Below, in pieces: positions 1-8,476 of a DNA stretch of 64,000 bases. The number at the start of each line of letters is the position of its first letter. Positions within the stretch are counted from its first letter, which is position 1. The position numbers and the translations under genes were made by a program. Below the pieces are notes generated by a model that worked only from the letters and a program-made list of their open reading frames with translations, was not told the origin of the DNA and searched no databases. This DNA is from CAWJFP01 sp963842155 (lineage in GTDB: Bacteria > Pseudomonadota > Alphaproteobacteria > JACZXZ01): positions 56,566-120,565 of the forward strand of contig CAWJFP010000025.1 in the NCBI GenBank assembly GCA_963842155.1, in the 5' to 3' direction.

Positions 1-2
1 AG

Positions 3-593
3 CGCGGCCGGCTTGGCGTGGCATTGCAGGATCTCACGCCGGCCATCGCCAGCGCCATGAACCTCGAGCTGCAAGGCGGCGCCATCGTCGCCCGCGTGAC
101 CGTGGGCTCGAGCGCCGAGAAGGCGGGACTCAAATCGGGCGACGTGATCGTCGCGCTCAACGAACAGCCCGTGCGCGACGCGAGCCAGGTGAGGAATTTC
201 ATCGGGCTGGCGACGCCCGGCAGCAGCGTCACGATGACCATCGTTCGCGGCAAGGAGCGGCGAAATCTGACCGCCGAGCTCGAGCCGGCGGGCAAGAGCG
301 AGCCCGAAACTGCGGCGCTCGAATCATCGCCGCTCGCCGGCGCGAGCTTCGGCGCGATCCCGCAGGACAATCCTCTTTACGGCAACATCGCGGGCGTTTA
401 CGTCCGCGCGGTCGATCCGGGCAGCCCGGCGGAAAATGTCGGCCTCCAGCCGGGTGATATCCTGGTCAGCGCCGACCGGACGCCCGTGCATAACGTCGAA
501 GAGCTGCGCGCCGTCCTGCGGGCTCATTCCGGCAAGCCGCTTCTGCTCGGCATTCAGCGGGGCGACAGCTCGCTCTTCATCGCCATTCGGTGA
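3..593 (+). CDS. C-terminal part of a Do-like (HtrA/DegP/DegQ) periplasmic serine protease, cut by the window edge
   Basis: The reading frame is open from the first bases and begins RGRLGVALQDLTP, the linker into the first PDZ domain of Do-like proteases. The trypsin-like domain with its His-Asp-Ser triad therefore lies outside the window. Two PDZ domains are visible, at about residues 1-95 and 110-195. Each has the pattern of a G-S/P-A-E-x-A/V-G-L turn followed by GD-I/V-L/I (SSAEKAGLKSGDVIVALN, GSPAENVGLQPGDILVSADR). In this family the PDZ domains recognise the C-termini of unfolded envelope proteins. A GTG at 18 is in frame but is an internal Val, not the start. Two PDZ domains exclude DegS. 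Confidence 0.9.
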   Translation, partial: RGRLGVALQDLTPAIASAMNLELQGGAIVARVTVGSSAEKAGLKSGDVIVALNEQPVRDASQVRNFIGLATPGSSVTMTIVRGKERRNLTAELEPAGKSEPETAALESSPLAGASFGAIPQDNPLYGNIAGVYVRAVDPGSPAENVGLQPGDILVSADRTPVHNVEELRAVLRAHSGKPLLLGIQRGDSSLFIAIR

Positions 594-702
594 GCGAAGG
601 GCCAAGGCGCCGCGCGCGATTGCCGGGGGAACCTAGTCACCCTATTTGACGTTTATTCGAGCTGGACAGGCTTTCCCCTCCGCCCAATGGGCCAGAGTGA
701 CA

Positions 703-1734
703 ATGAACGCAAATAGCGAGCTTTCTCCCGGCGGGGGACCGGAGTTCCCGAGCCGGGCATTCGCGTCGGCCGCTGCGGCGCGCGAGACGAAAGGCGATCT
801 CTCGGGACAAGAGCTTTCGTTGCTCCAGCTCGGCCAGAACCTGCGCGAGCTCGGCTACCGTTTTGTCACGGTCACGCCGGCGACGCACGGGCGGGTGAAC
901 GCCCGGCCGCAAAACCGCTGGGCCCGCTCGCTCGAGGATGTCTTCGGCTGGAGTCGCCCCTTTCGCGCGGAGCTTCTGCCTGCGCCGATTCTCGAGCTGA
1001 TGCAGGCAGCGGGCGTAGCGCTCCCGGATGACGAGGGATGGCGGAGCCTGGTGCGCGTTTCCACATTGGAGAACGAAATCCTTTTCCATAGCGCCTTCCC
1101 GACCGCGGGCGCGGATGCCGTCTTTTTCGGCCCCGACACTTATCGCTTCGCCGCGGCCATCACCGCCCAGCTCGCGCGGCGGCGCGCGCCGTTGCAGCGG
1201 GCCATCGATATCGGCTGCGGCTCGGGCGCGGGCGGCATCCTGATCGCGCGCGCGGCGCCTTCGACGCGGGTCGTCTTGGGCGACATCAATCCGGCCGCCT
1301 TGCGTATAGCGCGGGTCAATGGGGCGCTTGCGGGCCTCGACAATATCGAGGTCCGCCATAGCGATCTGCTGGCCGGGGTCGAGGGCGAATTCGACCTGAT
1401 CGTCGCCAATCCGCCTTATCTCGTCGATGCCGCGCGGCGCAGCTATCGCCATGGCGGGGGCGAGCTCGGCGCCGCACTCTCGCTCGCCATCGCCGAGCAG
1501 GCGCCGGCGCGTCTCGCCCCGGGCGGGACGCTTCTGCTCTACACCGGGGCCGCGATCGTCGACGGGGCGGACCCCTTCCGTAGAGCGCTGGCGCCGATCC
1601 TAGCCGACCGCGCGCTCGAGGTGGCCTACCGCGAAATCGACCCCGATGTTTTCGGCGAGGAGCTGGAAGGCGGAGCCTATGCTCGCGCCGACCGCGTTGC
1701 CGCCGTGCTGCTGACCGTCACGAAATCCAGGTAA
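703..1734 (+). CDS. Class I SAM-dependent methyltransferase with NPPY motif (HemK/PrmC-like)
   Basis: A 343-residue protein with a Rossmann methyltransferase domain in its C-terminal half. Motif I is DIGCGSG (about residues 168-174), an acidic motif II follows in LGDINPAAL, and NPPY lies at about 236-239. NPPY is typical of enzymes that methylate planar amide or amine nitrogens, such as glutamine N5 (PrmC/HemK) or nucleobases. The long N-terminal half resembles no PrmC helical domain I can identify, so the substrate may differ. ATG 703 was preferred to the TTG at 646. The gene ends about 16 bases before the di-iron protein, so the two are probably co-transcribed. Confidence 0.75.
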   Translation: MNANSELSPGGGPEFPSRAFASAAAARETKGDLSGQELSLLQLGQNLRELGYRFVTVTPATHGRVNARPQNRWARSLEDVFGWSRPFRAELLPAPILELMQAAGVALPDDEGWRSLVRVSTLENEILFHSAFPTAGADAVFFGPDTYRFAAAITAQLARRRAPLQRAIDIGCGSGAGGILIARAAPSTRVVLGDINPAALRIARVNGALAGLDNIEVRHSDLLAGVEGEFDLIVANPPYLVDAARRSYRHGGGELGAALSLAIAEQAPARLAPGGTLLLYTGAAIVDGADPFRRALAPILADRALEVAYREIDPDVFGEELEGGAYARADRVAAVLLTVTKSR

Positions 1735-1750
1735 AAAGACCCAGGTGAAA

Positions 1751-2746
1751 ATGATGATGCATCGCATGCCTGTCTCCGCCGGAGATTTGTCTCCAGGCCT
1801 GGATAAATGGCCGGAAATGGACGCGGAGCTGCAGCGTCGCCTGACCCGCTTCAACCACAAGCGCCTGACGCCCGGCTTGCCGCACGCCGCCATGCGCGGG
1901 GAGATCGCGGAGATGGCCATGCTGGCCCGCGAGGAGAGCCTCTTCCTCGAAGCCGAGCGCCTGGCGGTAGCGCCGCGCGCCGCGGCGGCACCGCTCGAAG
2001 CCGACGCTTTCGTCGGCTGGTTCGACGCGCTCAAGGAGCATGGGCCGGGTCAGGGCGAACCGCTTTTCCCCTGGCTCGCCGAGACGGCGACGCATGAGGA
2101 GATGCGCTGGTTCCTTGCCCAGGAGGTGGCGGGCGAGGCCGGCTTCGACGATCTCGTTGCGCTCACGCAGGTCAAGATGCCCGTCCGCCCCAAGCTTGAG
2201 CTGGCGCGCAACTATTGGGACGAGATGGGGCGCGGGAATCCGAAGGGCCTCCATGGCGGCATGCTCGCGACGCTCGCCAAGGCGCTGCGCCTCGAGCCCG
2301 TGCTCGAGACGACCATGCCCGAAGCGCTCGCCCTCGCCAACACCATGACCGGCCTGGCGCTCAATCGCCACTACGCCTATCACGCCATTGGCGCGCTGGG
2401 CGTGATCGAGCTGACCGCGCCCGGCCGCTCGGCCTATGTCGCGGCCGGCCTCAAGCGGCTCGGCCTGCCGGCGGACGACCGGCATTATTTCGACCTGCAC
2501 GCCGTGCTCGACGTGAAGCATTCCGCCGCCTGGAACGCCGAGGTCATCCATCCGCTGGTGAGCGAGGATGCGGCGCTCGCTCCCGCGATCGCGGAGGGAG
2601 CCCTGATGCGCCTGACCTGCGGGGCGCGCTGCTTCGCGCGCTATCGCCAGGAGCTCGGCGTGCCGGCGCGCCTCAAGCCCGGGATGCCGGCGATGGCGCT
2701 CGTTCAATCCTCGCCGAGCAGCCCCAATCGCTCGACCGCGGCGTAG
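1751..2746 (+). CDS. Haem-oxygenase-like di-iron oxidase/oxygenase family protein (iron-containing redox enzyme)
   Basis: An all-helical protein of about 331 residues with the spaced Glu/His/Asp pattern of haem-oxygenase-like di-iron proteins (relatives of UndA, SznF and CADD). Examples are THEEMRWFLAQEV, LARNYWDEMGRGNPKGLHGG and, near the C-terminus, FDLHAVLDVKHSAAW (H...D..KH). Members perform O2-dependent N-oxidation, desaturation or C-C cleavage, mostly in natural-product or cofactor pathways. The substrate cannot be read here. Several Met codons (1751, 1754, 1757) follow AGGTGA, so the start is uncertain by a few codons. The 3' end overlaps the convergent ATP-grasp gene by 43 bases. Confidence 0.7.
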   Translation: MMMHRMPVSAGDLSPGLDKWPEMDAELQRRLTRFNHKRLTPGLPHAAMRGEIAEMAMLAREESLFLEAERLAVAPRAAAAPLEADAFVGWFDALKEHGPGQGEPLFPWLAETATHEEMRWFLAQEVAGEAGFDDLVALTQVKMPVRPKLELARNYWDEMGRGNPKGLHGGMLATLAKALRLEPVLETTMPEALALANTMTGLALNRHYAYHAIGALGVIELTAPGRSAYVAAGLKRLGLPADDRHYFDLHAVLDVKHSAAWNAEVIHPLVSEDAALAPAIAEGALMRLTCGARCFARYRQELGVPARLKPGMPAMALVQSSPSSPNRSTAA

Positions 2747-4015
2747 TCGCCGGCGACGAGCTTGTCGCCGATGTCGCGGCGATAACGTAAATTCGGGACG
2801 AAGACGCGGTCCGCCAGAGCATATGCCCGCTCTTGCGCTTCGGGGATCGTGCTCCCCGTGCCCGTCACCACCATCGTCCAGCCATAGATGCCGCTGGTGA
2901 CGAGCTGGCCGCGCAGCAAGCCGACCTCGCCATAATGGAGGTGGCGGCGCTCGTCGGGGCCGATCTCGCCCTCGAACAGGACCGGCAGGCCGACCGGCTC
3001 ATTGACCTCGCGTCTCGAATAGGGGAAGGGCGGCGCGGTGAGCACGATCCCGACCGCGAAGCTGGAAAGGGTCGCGAAGTGCCGTCCCGAGCGCCCGACG
3101 ATCATGCGGAAGAGCTCGGCCCAGGCGGTCTCCTGCAGCGGATCGAGGATGGCGAAGCCCGGATAGCCGAAGCGGCAGGTGAATTCGAGCGGCCAGATGC
3201 CGCGCTCGTTCACGATCGTGTTCAGGTTGATGTAGCCGCAATAGCCGTTCGCGCGCAGCAGCGGCTCCATGCGCGCCAGCGTGCGCGCGAAAAAGCGCTG
3301 GGTGCGATGATAGGTCACGACCGTGCCCATCTCGCCGGTGAGCTCCCCGAGATCCGCCGGGAAGAAGCGCTTATGCTCCCAGTCGAGACAGGCCGGCCGG
3401 AGGAAGCGCTCGCCGTTGAAATAGGCCCCGAACTCCCATCTCGATGCCCTCGACATGCGCCATCAGCACGAAGCCCGCGCGTTTCTCCTCGAGCTGGGGC
3501 GCCCGCGCCGCCAGCATGGCGCGCAGGTCGCGCCCGTCGGGCAGGCGGCCGACATAGTTGTCCATCGAAGCGAAATCATGGCCGTTGAATTTGAGGACAT
3601 AGCGGCCCGGCATCGCGTCGAGGAAGGCGAGGGCGTCGGCGACCTTGTCGAATTCCCAGGTGCGGCAGATGGGCAAGCCCAGATCGGCGAGGACGGACTG
3701 CCCGTAGGCACGGTCGTTCTCCAGCCGGTCGCCATAGGCGCTGCCGCCGATCACATGCAGCCCCTGGCGACGCAGCTCGTCCTGCAGCGCGCCGTTGCCC
3801 TCGTCGACATTCTCGAAAAGCATGATCCCGTCATCGCCCGCCGCGCGCAGCCAATCGAGCTCGGCGCGCCAATCCTCCACCTGCTCGACGAGGCCGGCGA
3901 GGGTGCTTCGGCAGAGCGGATCGGCGATCGAGAGCTTGACCTCATGGCCGCCCTCGAGCAGCCGGAGGTAAAGCGCGCCGAGATCGCAGGAATTGCCCAT
4001 GCCGAGGAAACGCAT
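2704..4015 (-). CDS. ATP-grasp ligase (PurD/phosphoribosylglycinamide-synthetase-like), frame broken once
   Basis: Two reading frames join into one ATP-grasp protein of about 436 residues. The N-terminal part (MRFLGMGNSCDLG, GGSAYGDRLENDR, then RYVLKFNGHD) supplies the pre-ATP-grasp and lysine-bearing regions. The second part (GAYFNGERF, INLNTIVNERGIWPLEFTCRFGYP) supplies the Mg-binding Glu/Asn end. The join lies at about 3426-3430, in a run of C (+ strand). Removing one base gives the continuous EGIEMGVGAYFNG, so a one-base insertion is likely. Start ATG 4015 has GGAG upstream. The enzyme should activate a carboxylate with ATP and join it to an amine. Its pairing with the methyltransferase and di-iron protein suggests a small-molecule pathway rather than purine synthesis. 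Confidence 0.7.
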
Positions 4016-4098
4016 TACCGCTCCGGGAGTGGTTTTCGCGGGAGAGTAGCGGGAATCGGCAATGTTCGCTGCGCCCGCCTGTGACAATTGGCGGGAAG

Positions 4099-4400
4099 CT
4101 AGCGAAGCCCGAAATAGGCGCGGCGCAGCGCATCGTCGCGATGCATCTCGGATACGGTTCCCTCGAAGGTTATGCGGCCGACTTCGAGCGCATAGACACG
4201 GTCGGCCAGCTTGAGGAATTTCACGTTCTGCTCGGCAATGAGGAGCGACAAGCCCCGGCCGCGGAACTGGCCGAGCACGGCGAGCAGCGCGCGGCGCCGC
4301 TCGGCGAACGCGGGGAGGCGCCGAGCGCCGCGCTGGACAACATGATCAGCGCAAGCCCGCGTATCATCTGCTCCTCCCTCGATCCGGTCGCGCCTTCCGG
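4099..4400 (-). pseudogene. livF: Remnant of a branched-chain amino-acid ABC transporter ATPase (LivF type)
   Basis: The last ~60 residues match the C-terminus of LivF ATPases: GLSLLIAEQNVKFLKLADRVYALEVGRI..EG, ending in RRAYFGLR. The H-loop position of the switch region is degraded. Just upstream, another frame gives EEQMIRGLALIM, which resembles the stretch after the ABC signature. The segment that should hold Walker B (LLLDEP) is scrambled. No Walker A is present, and the space before the next gene is too short for one. A partial, decayed gene is the simplest reading. No other Liv genes are in the window. Confidence 0.6.
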
Positions 4401-4464
4401 AATTGTTGCTCGCGCCGCGGCCGCTCCAAGGGGAGGCCTGCCGGACGCCGCTCGCGCAGTCTAA

Positions 4465-4493
4465 TTTCCCGTTCACCGAAAATCGATTATATT
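4465..4493 (+). promoter_or_regulatory. Possible sigma-70-type promoter for the acyl-CoA dehydrogenase
   Basis: TTTCCC at 4465-4470 and TATATT at 4488-4493 are separated by 17 bases, in a short AT-rich patch 51 bases before ATG 4545. The -10 is good and the -35 weak. Confidence 0.3.
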
Positions 4494-4544
4494 CCGCGCG
4501 TCAGGCCCGCGGGCGAATTCAGGGCGCCGTCGAACGGAGCGTAG

Positions 4545-5712
4545 ATGGATTTCGCCTTCAGCCCCGAACAGGAGCGCATACGCGAGGCGGTCCTCAAGCT
4601 CTGTGCCCGCTTCGACGACGATTATTGGCTGAACAAGGACCGCGAAGCGGTCTTCCCGCATGATTTCCACGCCGCCATGGCGCGGGACGGCTGGCTCGGC
4701 ATCGCCATCCCCGAGGCCTATGGCGGCTCGGGGCTCGGCGTCGCCGAGGCGGCCGTCATGATGCAAGCCGTCGCCGAATCGGGCGCGGCGATGACCGGCG
4801 CCTCCTCGATCCATATGAATATTTTCGGCCTCAATCCGGTCGTCGTCTTCGGCACCGAGGAGCAGAAGCGGCGCATGTTGCCGCCGCTCGTGCGCGGCGA
4901 GGACAAGGCCTGCTTCGCCGTGACCGAGCCCGACGCAGGGCTCAATACGACGCAGATCTCGACCAGGGCCGAGCCGCGCGGCGACCACTACGTCGTCTCG
5001 GGCAGCAAGATTCTGGATCTCGACCGCGCAGGTCGCGAGCAAGATGCTGCTGCTAGCCCGCACCACGCCGCTCGACCAGGTGCGCCGCAAGACCGAGGGG
5101 CTCACGCTCTTCTACACCGATCTCGACCGCCGCTACGTCGAGCTGCGCGAGATCCCCAAGATGGGGCGTCACGCGGTCGATTCGAACATGATCTTCATCG
5201 ACGGCATGGTGGTGCCCGCAAGCGATCGCATCGGCAGGGAAGGCGACGGGCTGCGCACCATCCTCCATGGCATGAACCCCGAGCGAATCCTCATTGCCGC
5301 CGAGGCCGTTGGTATCGGACGCGCGGCCCTGCGCAAGTCGGCGCAATATGCGCGCGAGCGGGTGGTGTTCGGACGGCCGATCGGGCAGAACCAGGCGATC
5401 CAGCATCCGCTCGCCAGATCATGGATGGCGCTCGAGGCGGCGAATCTCATGACCTTCCGCGCGGCGACGCTCTATGACGCGGGCAAGGACTGCGGGGCCG
5501 AGGCGAACGCCGCCAAATATCTCGCAGCGGAGGCGGCCTTCGAGGCTTGCGAGGCCGCCGTGCTCACCCATGGCGGGATGGGCTATGCCGAGGAGTATCA
5601 TGTCGAGCGCTACTTGCGCGAAAGCATGATCGCGCGCCTGGCACCGATCACGCCGCATATGATTCTGAACTATATCGCCGAGCGGGTGCTCGGCCTGCCG
5701 AAATCCTATTGA
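4545..5712 (+). CDS. Acyl-CoA dehydrogenase, frame broken by one base
   Basis: FAD-dependent acyl-CoA dehydrogenase of about 388 residues once the frame is repaired, a normal family length. N-terminal helices are followed by the FAD-binding CFAVTEPDAGLNTTQ segment. The C-terminal four-helix domain includes RERVVFGRPIGQNQAIQHPLA and HGGMGYAEEYHVERYLRE. At 5013 an extra C turns the conserved KIW(I/T)S into KIL; removing it gives KIWISTAQVASKM and joins the two frames exactly. The second reading frame continues to 5712. The protein would introduce an alpha-beta double bond into an acyl-CoA and pass electrons to ETF. Substrate chain length cannot be told. It ends 5 bases before the convergent receiver gene. 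Confidence 0.85.
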
Positions 5713-5717
5713 CGAGC

Positions 5718-6191
5718 TCAGGCGTCGTAGAGCGGCGCCAGCTTGCCGCGCCGAGCGCCGGCGCGCATGCGGCCGCGCCGCGGCGCCTCGACCGGCGCGC
5801 GCTCGAGAGGCGTCTGGAGCGCGGGCAGCGGCCCCAACCGGTCGAGCAGGCGCGTGACGGCGTGGCGGTCGATGGGCCTCGCCAGGAAATCAGCGGCCCC
5901 CCGCGCGCGCGCGGTGGCCCGATCCTCGATCCCGCCGAGCAGCACCACGGGGCAAGGCTTGAGCGCGGGATCGGCCTTGAGGGCCCGCAGCAGCTCCCAG
6001 CCGTCGATCTTGGGCGTCAGCGTCTCAATTATGATAAGCGACGGCTTGAGCGTGCCGGCGAGCTGAAGAAGCGCGCCCGCATCCTCGGCCGCCACCGGCA
6101 GCAAGCCCTCCGCGAGCAGGGCATGCCGGAGCATGTCGCGGACGGCGACATCCTCGTTGACCAGGAGCACGATGCCCTGCGGTCGCAGCAT
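5718..6191 (-). CDS. Atypical response-regulator receiver domain protein lacking the phospho-acceptor Asp
   Basis: A 157-residue single receiver domain with a basic C-terminal tail (APRRGRMRAGARRGK). The fold pattern is clear (IVLLVNEDVAVRDML, PKIDGWELLRALKADP, ADFLARPID), but the chemistry is missing. The phospho-acceptor position is Glu56 (LIIIETLTPKIDG) instead of Asp, the Thr/Ser of beta-4 is Gly86, and the invariant Lys is Arg105. The N-terminal acidic pair is NED. Glu can mimic phospho-Asp, so this may be a constitutively active or phosphorylation-independent receiver. No histidine kinase is adjacent. It is convergent with the acyl-CoA dehydrogenase. Confidence 0.75.
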   Translation of the reverse strand: MLRPQGIVLLVNEDVAVRDMLRHALLAEGLLPVAAEDAGALLQLAGTLKPSLIIIETLTPKIDGWELLRALKADPALKPCPVVLLGGIEDRATARARGAADFLARPIDRHAVTRLLDRLGPLPALQTPLERAPVEAPRRGRMRAGARRGKLAPLYDA

Positions 6192-6411
6192 GGTTACCTC
6201 CTCTAGCGCCAGGTCTCTCCCGAAAACCTATCGGACAAGCCTTAACGTTTCGTTTCCCAAGGCGAAGTTCGTGGAATGGCCGGGGGCGCTGCCAAGGAAG
6301 CGGGTTGGTGATATTAATGGTCGTTGCGCAAAACGGAGCCGGCTCGCTTTTGGCGGAAACGGGCGGCCGGCGCGGAGGAGATCGGTGTCGTCTTATCTGC
6401 GGCAAGGACTC

Positions 6412-7416
6412 ATGAGCCCGTTTTGGCTCGCGGCGCTGCTGACGAAGGCGAAATCCTTCGAGAACCCTGTGATCGGGAGCCGCTGGCTCAACGAGCACGG
6501 GCTTCATGAGGCGCGCGTCGCCCTTGCCCACCGAATCGCGGCGCGGCGGCGCGAAAGGCTCGCGGGCCTCGTCTCCGCGGCCGACCGGGCGACCTTTGCG
6601 CGCGACGGCTTCCTGCTGCGCGAGAATTTCCTTCCCGCAACCACGTTCGCGAGCCTGCTCGCCCAGGTGAAATCCTATCGCGGCGCGGTGCGCGAGATGG
6701 CTGAGGGCGATACGATCAACCGCAAGATCGCGCTCGACCGCACTGCGCTCGCCGCGATGCCGGCCCTTCGCGATCTCCTCGGTTCGCGCGAATGGCAAGG
6801 CCTCATCCGCTATGTCGGCAGCCGCGATACGGCCCCCGGCCTCTTTCTGCAAAGCATCTTCCGCCATGCGCAGGACGGCCCGGACGATCCGCAGACCCAT
6901 CTCCATGCCGACAGCTTCCACCCCACGGTGAAGGCCTGGTTCTATCTCACCGACGTGGCCGGGGATGCCGGGCCTTTCACCTATGTGCCGGGCTCGCATC
7001 GCCTCACCCCCGCGCGGCGCGCCTGGGAGCGGCGCATGAGCTTGACGGCGCGCCATGCCGCCGAGCGCTATACGCGCGAAGGCTCCTTCCGCGTCGAGCC
7101 GGCCGAGCTCGAGGCGCTCGGCCTGCCCCAGCCCCGCGCCTTTGCGCTGCCCGCCAACAGCCTCGTCGTCGCCGATACCTACGGCTTCCACGCGCGGGGC
7201 CCCAGCCTGCGTCCTTCCCTGCGCGTCGAGATCTTCGCCTATGGCAAGCGCTGCCCCTTCCTGCCCTGGACCGGCCTCGATCCCTGGAGCAGCGCGGGCA
7301 TGACCGCGCGCATCAAGCTATTGTGGCGCTATCGCGATCTGGTCGAGGCCGCGGGCCTGGGCAGGAACTTCATGCGCGCGCGCAGCAACGTCTCGGCCTT
7401 CGATTTGCCCGGCTGA
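6412..7416 (+). CDS. Phytanoyl-CoA dioxygenase (PhyH) family Fe(II)/2-oxoglutarate oxygenase
   Basis: About 334 residues with the double-stranded beta-helix iron site: His-x-Asp in THLHADSFHPTVKAW, the distal His in YGFHARG and the 2-oxoglutarate-binding Arg in SLRPSLRVEIF. PhyH proteins hydroxylate small molecules using O2 and 2-oxoglutarate. Members of this subgroup open with a short hydrophobic (S/L)PFWLA stretch followed by an IGS..LN segment, which supports ATG 6412 (AAGGA upstream). A GTG at 6385 behind GGAGGAG is an alternative. The gene stands alone, with inverted repeats downstream. Confidence 0.75.
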   Translation: MSPFWLAALLTKAKSFENPVIGSRWLNEHGLHEARVALAHRIAARRRERLAGLVSAADRATFARDGFLLRENFLPATTFASLLAQVKSYRGAVREMAEGDTINRKIALDRTALAAMPALRDLLGSREWQGLIRYVGSRDTAPGLFLQSIFRHAQDGPDDPQTHLHADSFHPTVKAWFYLTDVAGDAGPFTYVPGSHRLTPARRAWERRMSLTARHAAERYTREGSFRVEPAELEALGLPQPRAFALPANSLVVADTYGFHARGPSLRPSLRVEIFAYGKRCPFLPWTGLDPWSSAGMTARIKLLWRYRDLVEAAGLGRNFMRARSNVSAFDLPG

Positions 7417-7440
7417 GGCGTGACTCATAATCCCGCTCGA

Positions 7441-7516
7441 AGCCGCTTGTCGGAGTCCGCATTGGAATGCTAAGCGGCTGCTGGTCGCAGCAGATGGCGC
7501 TTCGGGGAGTGCGCCA
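7441..7516 (+). terminator. Two inverted repeats downstream of the PhyH gene, probable transcription stop
   Basis: AGCCGCTT (7441-7448) is repeated inverted as AAGCGGCT (7472-7479). TGGCGC (7495-7500) pairs with GCGCCA (7511-7516), which is followed by TTTC. They lie 24-100 bases after the PhyH stop codon. Neither has a long U tract, so the terminator role is an inference. Confidence 0.4.
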
Positions 7517-7679
7517 TTTCAGGCATCAAAGGTGAGCACTCTTTAGGCGTCGTTCCTCGTATGTCCGCAATTGGCCCGGGCGCGCGGGCGTGCGGCTGGA
7601 TAAAACGCCCATTCCGTGGTTACGTAGAGCGCGGCTGCGCAAACGGGGCCGGTCCGACCTCCGTCGCGCACGCCGGCTC

Positions 7680-8417
7680 ATGCTGGTCGGCATGCAGGTT
7701 TATCTGTCACCACACCACGACGACGTTTGCTTTTCCATCGGCTGGCTTGCCGGCCAATTCGGCGGCGAGCTGGTGAATCTGTTTACGCTCAGTGCGTACG
7801 TGGCCGTCGATATGGATCTGCCGGCCGATGGTGTGGCGCGCGTCGAGGTCGTCAGCCTACTGCGGCGCCTGGAGGATCAGAGGTTCGCCCAGGCCGCGGG
7901 GCTTGCGCCGCACGACCTTCGGCTGCGGGATGCGCCGTTGACCGGCCATGCGCCGTTCGACCTCACCGGTCTCGATCTCGAGGTCGCTGGCCTGTCGGCG
8001 AGCCTGATGCCCTATCTGCTCGCCATGCTGCCCGGCGACGGCGATCCGGGCGCCGCCAGCCTCTACTGTCCCATGGGTATCGGCGGACATCGCGATCACC
8101 TCTCGACCCTGCTGGCCGTGCGGCGCGACTACGACGCCCTTCGCCATCGCTGCACGCTGTTCCTCTATGAGGATCTGCACTACGCGAGCGTCCCGGCCGC
8201 GCGGGACGCCGGCTTGCGACGCGCGGCCCAGATTTTCACGGGAACCCAACTCTCGCGCATCCTGCTGCCGCTCCGTCCGCACGAGGCGGAGCGCAAGCTG
8301 CATTGGATCGGGCTCTACGCCAGCCAGCACGCCCGTGCGCCGCGCCTCGCCGACTACACGCCGGCGTCGGGGATCGCGTCTGGCCCCCACGAGATCGTCT
8401 GGCAGGTTTCCGCCTAG
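7680..8417 (+). CDS. PIG-L/LmbE family N-deacetylase
   Basis: About 245 residues with the zinc site of PIG-L deacetylases: SPHHDDVCFSIG near the N-terminus (the family HPDD motif, here HHDD) and GIGGHRDH mid-protein. The family removes acetyl groups from N-acetylglucosamine-like sugars (GlcNAc-PI, mycothiol and bacillithiol precursors, antibiotic sugars). ATG 7680 places the motif about 12 residues in, as usual; an upstream GTG (7590) would add an arginine-rich extension, and the start is not well fixed. A GT4 glycosyltransferase follows after 59 bases, so the pair probably acts on one glycan or glycoside. Confidence 0.75.
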   Translation: MLVGMQVYLSPHHDDVCFSIGWLAGQFGGELVNLFTLSAYVAVDMDLPADGVARVEVVSLLRRLEDQRFAQAAGLAPHDLRLRDAPLTGHAPFDLTGLDLEVAGLSASLMPYLLAMLPGDGDPGAASLYCPMGIGGHRDHLSTLLAVRRDYDALRHRCTLFLYEDLHYASVPAARDAGLRRAAQIFTGTQLSRILLPLRPHEAERKLHWIGLYASQHARAPRLADYTPASGIASGPHEIVWQVSA

Positions 8418-8476
8418 CCCGGTCAGACCTGGTGCTTTCCAGTGTTGTGAACTATGAAGAGACTCACGGCGAGCGC

